From contig OX381707.1 of NCBI GenBank assembly GCA_947462335.1, positions 84,406,610 to 84,470,609 of the forward strand: a stretch of 64,000 nt of DNA, written 5' to 3'. Within the stretch, counting starts at the first letter, position 1. Each line of letters begins with the position of its first letter. This DNA is from Harmothoe impar (taxonomy: Eukaryota > Annelida > Polychaeta > Phyllodocida > Polynoidae). The translations under genes and the position numbers were made by a program. The notes under the pieces were generated by a model. It had not been told where the DNA came from. It did no database searches and was given only the letters and a program-made list of their open reading frames with translations. Below, in pieces: positions 56,276-64,000 of the stretch.

Positions 56276-56942
56276 TTTTACCTCTGCACACAGCACTCTA
56301 GGTTTATAGTATGGGGTGCCGCTAGTAGAATCCCTATGTAAAATTAAATTTAACCAATTTGTTCATTTGCCCATTACATATAGGGAATTACATTATTGCT
56401 GGACATAGCTCCCGACATAGCTTACTTATCCGTTAATGATGCAGAGATAGATAAAGGTACTTGCATGTGTACACAAATAAAACCAGGGATATCAAAAGAG
56501 TATGAAGTAGGCCCGGGAAGCAGGGCATTGCGGTTTCAAATGGTAGCCTAGATATTTTCTGAACCAGGTCAAAGCAAAGAAAAACGTTACACAGTGTACA
56601 CTAGTTGTCCCTGAGAACTCTCTCACTACATTATTATATGTATAATTATGTAACTCCTAATATGTACTGGGCAAATGGACAATGTGTGGAATTTTATTTT
56701 ACATAGGGATTCTAGGAACTTACGGCACCCCATACTAGAGACCTAGAGTGCCGAGTGTAGAGGTTGGGGGGGGGGGGAGGTGTTCTTATACCGTCATAAC
56801 CACCGCCACAGGATAACCACGGTAATCTTGTGTAAAACCACACCACAGTGACCGGGCTGCAGTGTACAGACACACAGAGAACAGACACGGAGTAGGACAG
56901 ACCTCAGTTACTGAGATCACACCCTGCTACTCAGTCTCTGCT

Positions 56943-56973
56943 ATGCTGCCCCAGGCCAACAAAAGTCCAACAC
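56943..56973 (+). CDS. Candidate first coding exon of an unrecognised gene
   Basis: An ATG in a region downstream of CAG-rich leader sequence gives MLPQANKSPT and one extra base before a strong donor C|GTGAGT. Its phase fits the candidate exon at 59047. The short length keeps confidence low. Confidence 0.4.
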
Positions 56974-57589
56974 GTGAGTATATCATATGATCTATATCTA
57001 TATCATAAAGGTCCACACTACCTCCAATACTGCCTACACCATGCCCTTATGTGGTGCTGCTACACCACCTGGTACACCACTTATCACGTGTACCGGTGTC
57101 TACATTCAAGCACGAAATACAGGTTAAGTTTTAGTAGGCAGTCGTGGTATATCTGCCATTAGATGTATAATTCTACCCACGATTGATGGATTTATTGAGT
57201 TAGGAAAATAAAATAGACATGGTCAATATAGTTTAAATGAGGTAGTGATCATTTTAAAATTAATTTTATGCCCCCGGCAAGAGGAGTCAACATCTTTTAA
57301 ATACTACCCCCTCCCAGTACTGCTCCTCAGGAGGGGTCAATGCCTTTTTTTGCTCCACCTCTCAAACTCCCCTCCCCTCAGTAATGAATAAATGCACACT
57401 CCCTAAGGTCCCAGTTACAGCGCACCCAGCAACCACCAACAGTCCATGGTTATATCCATGTCACGTGCCACTATACCCATGGTTACAGCAGCCTGCTGAC
57501 TGACGTCAATGCCCCTCCTTTAGAGAGAGTTCCAATGGCTATCTCATTCAATGGTTCCTGAATAGCCGTGGTGTCAGTCATATCTTAAC

Positions 57590-58050
57590 TAGGGATGTCA
57601 TTGACATCCACTTTTTTCCGATTCCGATTATCACGATTTTTGGTCTCGATATTTCGATATAATCTCGATATTTGGAGACGTTATATCATGTTGTCTTATG
57701 GCCAAAAATGTCTTAAATTATACCGTAAATAATTATATGTAGGCAGGATATGACATAGGACAGGGCTCTCACACTATGTCTATATAGGCACTATATAGAT
57801 ATATGCCTTCTTTCTCAAATTATATCTGGAATATCCCGATTAGAAGCTGATTTTCCTGCCAATTTGTTGTATATTGCTTAATTTACTATAGCTTCGCGTC
57901 TAATAGGAATATTTGAAAAATTCTTTCACTCTTAGAAAGCTGAAATTCAGCTGGTCAACTAAATCGATATAACGGAAATGTCGATCCGATATATATCACC
58001 ATTTCAGGAATAACGATATGCCGATATAGTGAGTATCGATGACATCCCTA
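57590..58050. mobile_element. Non-autonomous hAT element (461 bp) with 8-bp target duplication
   Basis: The left end TAGGGATGTCATTGACATCC and right end ATCGATGACATCCCTA are inverted copies, and ATCTTAAC stands immediately outside both ends (57582-57589 and 58051-58058). An 8-bp duplication and a TAGGG-type terminus are typical of hAT. The interior has repeated TCGATAT motifs. It lies in the first intron of the candidate gene 56943-61483. Confidence 0.93.
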
Positions 58051-59046
58051 ATCTTAACCACATCGTCGATTCCCATGTAATTAGTTTTACTTTTATTTAT
58101 GAATGAACTAATCAATTAAATATATTTAATCAATCCTTCTTGAGTTCCTGAATATTTCTACTCTCTACTGTACAAATAATACATGATTATTCAGATAACT
58201 CGGTCCTCTAAACCAGAATAAAATCTAAAAATAAGGAGTGATGATTTAAGCAAGGGGGTGGGCTGATGGGCTTCGGGGAGGGGGGGGGGTTTGAGCAAAC
58301 AAGTACCATATTGCTATGCTTTATAACTCTTTGGGGGAGGTGTGCTAAAAGTATTGACTTGCCTGGGGGGGGGGGGGTGAGGGTGGCGGATACAAATGCA
58401 CTGTGCCAGAAAATCGACCGTCCCCTGCACCAAGAAAAGAGTTCCAAAATGTTAGTGTAGGTAGTTTTTCTTTGAATATTGAAAGTACCTGGAATTATTG
58501 TAATCAATAATTTCCCGAGGTGGGAGCTTGTTCTGTTTTTTTAAAACTTAAAGTTGGGTTTCCTGAAACACAGCAGTACTCAGGCCTTTCGTTTGGCCTA
58601 GCGAATAACGGTAGCCCCTTGATTTACCCACATAACATCATACTCTCTGTTAAATGACAGTTTTTGAAGTCCTAAATGATAGGATATATTATTTTCTTAT
58701 TTTCACTAGGACATTTATTCCGGTAAACAAGCTAACAAAAATATCATTTTACGTCAAAATAACGTTTTTAACATAACATAACGTTTTGCCACACTGCACA
58801 GTCATAGAGAAACAGTATATGACATTGTAAAACGTGTTTTTTTTTGACTGGGAAAGTGTCATTATCTATAATTACATGACATAGACACAAAGGATCCGGA
58901 ACATTTGAAAATGTTCATCAGGTCTTGTGAAAATGACCCTCAGTGGTTAACAAGTCTCACAAGATTTCTGGTATGTTAATTCTCACCATTATCCTGTCTG
59001 CTTGAAATATAAATCAAACTTCATTTATATTTTTTCAGAACTGCAG

Positions 59047-59114
59047 CCACATATGAACGAGAGTGCTCGAGAAGGATCAAGTTGATTGACTTGGAGACTC
59101 CGAGAGCTGTGACG
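59047..59114 (+). CDS. Candidate second exon
   Basis: After TTTTTTCAG and the nearby AACTGCAG, the frame TYERECSRRIKLIDLETPRA with Val-Thr is open and protein-like. It ends at ACG|GTGATT. Using the AG at 59045-59046 the exon takes two bases to complete the codon left by 56973. The alternative AG at 59037-59038 gives the same reading frame with three more residues but a phase that does not fit exon 56943-56973. Confidence 0.45.
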
Positions 59115-59523
59115 GTGATTACATCTTTATTTTGTAATCATAAAGGCATTGACAGTAAATATTGTTGTCAAATATAAGAAAGTAAAAGTTGTTCAGCCAA
59201 TTTTCTCAACATCAATATACTAAACGTTATAAACGTCAATGTTGGTTCTTTGCTTCTTTCTTTTCAATGACCTTAACCTTTTTTTGAATTTCTTTATTTG
59301 TAATCCAGATAGTGATATATAAGACAAAAATTCCTTGGTGTTTTATGGGTAATCAAATCACAATCGATAATTGAACATAACAATCTTTGAATTGACGCAA
59401 TACGATATGTACACGGCACATTGCAAGCTGTACCAAGACCTTTACCCTTCATGTTAGTTCGGAATTTTCCTCTGACATGTAGTTTGAAAGGCCCTTTTTC
59501 AATAAAGAATTGAATCCCTCTAT

Positions 59524-60072
59524 CTATAGTGTCCCATAATTATACCCCTCTATAATATAAAAATCAGTCCTTGGCCTTTTGAGTACAAAGTAAAAGTTAT
59601 CAGCCTGCCTGGTATTTCTCGCATTATCGTTTTTAACAAATGCTGACAAGGTTAACTCCGAGTCAGTTCTGGCTCCTAAATATTTGTAGCAAGAAACAGA
59701 TTCTAGTTTCTGACCACTAATAAATAAATTTAGCTTTAGAGAGAACGCTAATTTTTGGGAGGAGACAAACCACATACACTGGGTTTTCTTAACATTAATT
59801 TTCATACTATTCAGATGGCACCATGCCGATATAGAATACAAATCCATTTGTACAGCTCTTTCTGCCAATCTATAATTTGGATTATTTTTATACAGCACTA
59901 CATCATTTGCATACATTAACAAGTTACAATTATTTATACATTCAGTAATGTCATTTATGAACATAATGAAAAACAGAGGGCCCAATACAGAACCTTGAGG
60001 TACACCAACATTTATAGGTTTAGCATTTGAAATAATACCATTTACTTTAGTCTGCTGAACTCTATCACACAA
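59524..60072 (-). pseudogene. LINE reverse transcriptase fragment
   Basis: The 182-residue minus-strand frame contains INVGVPQGSVLGPLFFIMFI (RT domain 4 region), then LLMYANDVVLY, MKINVKKTQCM and CYKYLGARTD, all in normal non-LTR order. The catalytic box is YAND where YADD or FADD is expected, so one metal-binding aspartate is lost. The fragment starts inside the RT and ends shortly after the thumb region. It is dead. Strand and type are compatible with the LINE at 13431-15854 but linkage is not shown. Confidence 0.85.
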
Positions 60073-60079
60073 GTAACAT

Positions 60080-60960
60080 TCTAACCATTATAGAAATGCA
60101 AAATTCATACCAATTTAAGACATTTTCTTCATAAGCAAACCTGAAAGGTAATAATCAATTACTCACCTGTGAATTGAACCTATGGATTATACTGGTCTGT
60201 ACTAGAGTGACTACAAACCAGAGAACAAATGTGTAAAACTTGACAAGCACAAACCAAAAACAAAACTCATTGTACCAAAATATTGTTTGAGACTGGAGAA
60301 AATTATGTTTCAAATAACAAAGTTGGATTTGATAATCATATTCAAGGCAATTTGATGAAGAGCATACATATTTTAGGTAATGTTTGTAAATATTGTCTCC
60401 TATCACTTGTCAATAATTATTTTAATCAGAAAATAACGAAGATTATAAAAAGTATTATTGGTGCCTTCCAGACCTCCAAATCCAATGCTACAGAGAAATC
60501 TAAGAACCGATAGGCCCTACCATCGTTAAGGATATTAGTAACCCTAATGATAATTAAATGGCACTTTAGAACTGGAGATTAGGACAACATTGGCAATATT
60601 AAAAATGCAAACAGTCCTATACCATGCAGATGGTATTGCCTGATAATAAATCAGCACATTGAACTTATGTGAAGGAAAGGGCACAAGTAAGATAATGTTG
60701 CTGTTTGCATCTATGACCTGACTGACCAACACATAAAGTCAACACCTTTTATTAAACATGAAAAAAAAACTATTAATAAATGTGTGAATCTCTAATTTCA
60801 ATGATGAAACTCTTTTGCTTTCCCGATAAATTTATATATTGTATAGACGTTTATAGTCTATGCCACCAGATGACACAATTCCAATAGGTCAAAGGCAATT
60901 GTCCCTCTGTTAATCTTCGAACACTAATTTTGAAATGAAATATACCATTTGATGCAAAAA
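60080..60960. other. A/T-rich intron or spacer, no feature recognised
   Basis: Short frames only. It may be part of the intron between the candidate exons at 59114 and 61009. Confidence 0.4.
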
Positions 60961-61008
60961 AACAACAACACCCTACTCACTGTGACTATATCCTATTATC
61001 AACTTCAG

Positions 61009-61105
61009 AAACCACGCACTGCATTGATAGTAGCTGGCGGCTACAGGAGATTTGCCCCAACCAAACGATCTGGAGGACCCGAAGGCAATAGGGTGTTAGG
61101 ATGAG
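61009..61105 (+). CDS. Candidate third exon
   Basis: After ATCAACTTCAG the phase-0 frame is KPRTALIVAGGYRRFAPTKR, then SGGPEGNRVLG and a TGA at 61102, one base before a possible donor G|GTAATC. Either the protein ends here or a different donor (near 61093, AGG|GTGTTA) is used. The protein is not recognised. Confidence 0.4.
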
Positions 61106-61352
61106 GTAATCTTTTTGATTCACAATTTTGATTTAATTTGCTGTCATAGATTTATCAAAATAATAATTATAATCGGTACTTACTTTTGGAGTTCAGGCAT
61201 CAAATATTGTTTTGTCAGTAGGGACTCTTTTAGATATGTTTTATATTGAGTATGTTGCTATTATTATCCTACGTTTGGTGCAAACATCCGGGTCCCTACA
61301 CATACGTAATATTTAAGCTATATATTTGATTGTCTCTCTGTCTGAATTGCAG

Positions 61353-61483
61353 AAGCAAGCCTTGACCCAACCCTATCTTACTTCCTGCAAGATGCGATAA
61401 AGAGGTTTAACACAAAGAGACGGCAGCCAACAGACACAGCTGTGTCTCCTTGGCAGTCCAGGACCACTGGAGGCTGCTAAATG
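61353..61483 (+). CDS. Candidate fourth exon or 3' untranslated exon
   Basis: After CTCTGTCTGAATTGCAG one frame reads ASLDPTLSYFLQDAIKRFNT, then KRRQPTDTAVSPWQSRTTGG-C and TAA, just before ATGG|GTGAGG. The composition is convincingly protein-like. However, the phase needs one carried-in base, which the third exon supplies only if its TGA is bypassed. The connection is unresolved. Confidence 0.38.
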
Positions 61484-61489
61484 GTGAGG

Positions 61490-62455
61490 CAATACAGACA
61501 TTTAATATTTAAGGTGTTTTGGGGACTACCTAGCTGTAGACCGCTTGTAAAACTTACCTAATAAAATTTAGGAATCTGGATTGATCTGTGTTTTTGGTAA
61601 TTATATAAAGGTACTTCTGTGAATATAGATGTACGTAAATCACTGCAAATATACTTACATGATTAAATTAATAATATGTGGAGCACAGCTATGCCCGATT
61701 TTGGTGATACACTATGGTAATGTGACTAATGGAGAGCCTGGATAGCAATGTTGAATTTAGGTTCAACACCAGTGCCATATCATATCCGCTGTATCCTGAA
61801 GCTATGTCAATGTACTGACTTTGGGAAATGCAGATGCTGTATTTCCATGTTGAATCGTTATTTGCGCTGCCTATATGGCCATTATATATATGGGTGAAGT
61901 AGTGTGTACGGCAAAAAAAACAAAAACCCTAGCTTGATGCCCCTTAACATTGGAGGTTCTATGGTCCATGGTCTCTTTGGATGTCGTATGAATTTAGTGT
62001 GAGTTATTTGCCGCAGTTATCTGGGTAAACTTCTGTTAATGGTCTTGGTAATAGTAATGTGGTATGTGTTATTACTTTGGTGCTGTGTAATTCATGTAAA
62101 TCAGATCTTTTGAATACTCAAATGACCCGGAACAATGTGGAGGACCCCATTTTGAAACTACTCGTATAAGCTGGCAGATCATCCTAGGAATCATCTAGGG
62201 AAGAAATATGACAACTTTTTTACATTGATTTTAATTATTGTTTTGTATGATTAATGATATATTAATTCAAAATATTGCTCAGTGACCATATGCTCCTTGA
62301 CCCATCCGATTAATCCCTTACTCACCATGTTAATGGCCAATCCTGTTCACTTACCATGAATCAATTTGTCGTGTCATGACGCCAGGTTGGCATCATTTGT
62401 TTTAACAAGATCATGTATTTAATCACTGAGCAACATTTGTATGGTTTCTTGTCAT
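61490..62455. other. Spacer before element B, no gene supported
   Basis: A/T-rich sequence with scattered stops in all frames. Confidence 0.4.
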
Positions 62456-62460
62456 ACCTC

Positions 62461-64000
62461 AGTAGTATAGTATGTATCGGAACGGGACTATAGTTAACTA
62501 CTGTTTATTACTCAATCGACCTGCAGCCAATCAGAGGCCTCCATTTGGTCACGTGACCCCCTCATTTGCATAATTACGTAATAGGCCACGCCCTCTCATT
62601 TGCATAATTACGTAATAGGCCACGCCCCCTTGATCACCAGCTAATCAGAGGCCACCATTTGGTCACGTGACCCCCTCATTTGCATAATAGGCCACGCCCC
62701 CTTGATCACGTGACCCCCTCATTTGCATAGTAGACTACACCCCTTTGATCACCAGCCAATCAGAGGCTTCCATTTGGTCACGTGACTCCCTCATTTGCAT
62801 AATAATGGATCACGTGACTCCCTCATTTGCATAATAGGACCACACCCCCTTGGTCACGTGACCGGAAGCGCTCTTTATTTGGAAAATAGACTACACCCCC
62901 TTGGTCACGTGACCTGAACCCCTCCCTCATTTGCATAATATAGATAATAGACAGACCACGCCCCCCTTTTGGTCACATGACTTGGACTAGCTAATGGGAG
63001 GCTTCTATAAGGGGGGAGGGGAGGAGGGGAGGGGGGCACTTTAAGATGCATGGGGAGGGGAGGGGGGGGAGGGGGGCACTATTTATGGGGTGGGCGGGCA
63101 CTTGGGGGGGAGGGGGGGCTTTTGGGGTCTGCTCGGGAGAAAAAAAAATAATTATCTGATCTCTAGGGAATCGCTTCCTCCCTACCCCCCTTTAGGGGGG
63201 TAGGGAGGAGGCGAGTCGGAGGTGACTGTAGAGGAGTTTTTCGGTGACTTGATGACTTTCAAACGACCGTGCTGATAGTTGATAAATTTGACTTTTTGAC
63301 TTGAATATTTCTTGCGACTTTGCGACTTGTAAGCGAAAGCGAAAGCCACTTTGCGGCCCGTAGCCCCTTAAATAAAGAGGTGACTTTGTAACCTCAGGGG
63401 GGAGATCCTTCTACACCACCACAGAAAGGATCTCGGTTGATTGACTGTACTTTGACTTGTTGTTGTAAACAAAAAAAAATAAATCAATGAATAGAACGAC
63501 CCTCTTATTGCTAACAAAGGAACGACTTTTGAATTACACAAATGTGACTACCCTCTTTTTGTAGGGGTTAGCGGTAACTCGACTTGAATTAGAGTATTAG
63601 GGAGAGCAAAACGCGACTACACGCCGTCTTAGACTGTCGTCTTACGGACCGGATAACAATAACCCTAGTTACCTCGGTTACTGTTGATGACGCGTAATGA
63701 GCAACGTCGTCAAAATTAAGCTGACGTCAGCGGTTGGCTAGCCAGACAGTGTTTTTTTGTCAAAATGACCGGAGCAGGTTACGTTGCGGTCGCTCAAGAG
63801 ACGGCGATGCATCTGGTCACGTGGATACTGAAAGAAGGTCTACCTATAACCACCACGCTAGTTTGAACGCGGCGGGTATGAGTCATCATGGGGCCCTTGA
63901 CGGGTGGGTCCTCCCCATGCAGCCGTATGTCGAATTTAAGAAATGCCCGTGTCACACGTCACTAAGGGAGAAAACGTTTTTTGAAAATATTTAGAACCCG
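62461..64000 (+). mobile_element. Element B: left end of a second copy of the element A family, runs off the window
   Basis: The tip AGTAGTATAGTATGTATCGG is the inverse of the right tip of element A, and the match continues through CAGCCAATCAGAGGCCTCC. Next comes an array of GGTCACGTGACC-type palindromes with CCCTCATTTGCATAAT and GGCCACGCCCCCTT spacers. After that come G-rich sequence with CACTTTAAGATGCATGGGG and a TACCCCCCTTTAGGGGGGTA stem, equivalent to the stem at 3720-3750. Further in, ATGTCGAATTTAAGAAATGC (63926) parallels ATGTCGATTTTAAGAATTGC in element A (4161). It therefore has the same orientation and structure, but the spacers have diverged strongly. Confidence 0.85.
62540..62950. 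repeat. Subterminal array of GGTCACGTGACC palindromes and ATTTGCAT octamers in element B
   Basis: TCACGTGAC occurs at least six times (for example around 62551, 62664, 62697, 62778, 62813, 62855 and 62907), mostly followed by CCCCTCATTTGCATA. The octamer-like ATTTGCAT recurs with it. Compare 12475-12660, where the same palindrome has other neighbours. Confidence 0.8.

Noticed and set aside
55717..56296. Glycine-rich minus-strand ORFs
   Set aside because: These are products of the C-rich minisatellite; there is no consistent frame between units.
13431..60072. The two LINE pieces as one element split by a 45-kb insertion
   Set aside because: Strand agrees, but there is no overlap or target duplication to link them, and LINE fragments are common.

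Overview
The window looks like animal nuclear DNA. Genes are split by introns with GT/AG borders, and there are non-LTR retrotransposon pieces, many non-autonomous DNA transposons, microsatellites and long intergenic stretches. I lean to a marine invertebrate, perhaps an invertebrate deuterostome such as amphioxus, because of the transposon load, the lengsin-type glutamine synthetase exon and an intronless peptide-receptor-like GPCR. That is a weak inference; the sequence alone does not fix the species.

Layout. (1) 1-12795 is almost all of a large DNA element (element A) with terminal inverted repeats of about 630 bp or more, rich in GGTCACGTGACC palindromes. Its left repeat is split by a 3476-bp element flanked by TTAA, which itself holds a 200-bp piggyBac-like MITE, also flanked by TTAA. 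Element A carries one unrecognised minus-strand ORF (4735-5598). A second copy (element B) starts at 62461 and runs off the right edge, so 12796-62460 is host sequence between two copies of one family. (2) 12804-15854 holds a small fold-back element and a decayed minus-strand LINE. Its ORF1 reads as coiled coil, RRM-like region and NADAR-like domain, and its ORF2 keeps only the endonuclease. (3) 15900-22640 has no gene I can support. (4) 22640-39050 is the most unusual part. A gene with a tandemly quadruplicated 78-nt phase-1 exon and an SR-like repeat region (23614-27459) is followed by a long repeat-rich ORF series ending in a transposase-like protein (31322-36329). A 16-base motif, CGATCATGTACGTCAC, is scattered through the introns, in the flanks and in an exact 192-bp satellite where it forms perfect 32-bp palindromes. 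The splice phase of exon 26303-26495 fits both a nearby terminal exon and the first exon of the transposase-like block, so all of this may be one transcription unit or one mobile element. (5) 40959-41996 is a complete class A GPCR. (6) 44718-48380 is a small gene for an 86-residue secreted cysteine-rich peptide, with a duplicated promoter segment and a TATA box. (7) 48975-49546 (minus) is the last exon of a glutamine synthetase/lengsin-like gene. (8) 50700-62460 has hairpins, MITEs (one hAT-type with a perfect 8-bp target duplication), a C-rich minisatellite, a dead reverse transcriptase fragment, and four candidate exons of an unrecognised plus-strand gene.

The genes show no shared pathway. 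What unifies the window is nested and repeated mobile DNA built around palindromic sites with a TCACGTGA core.
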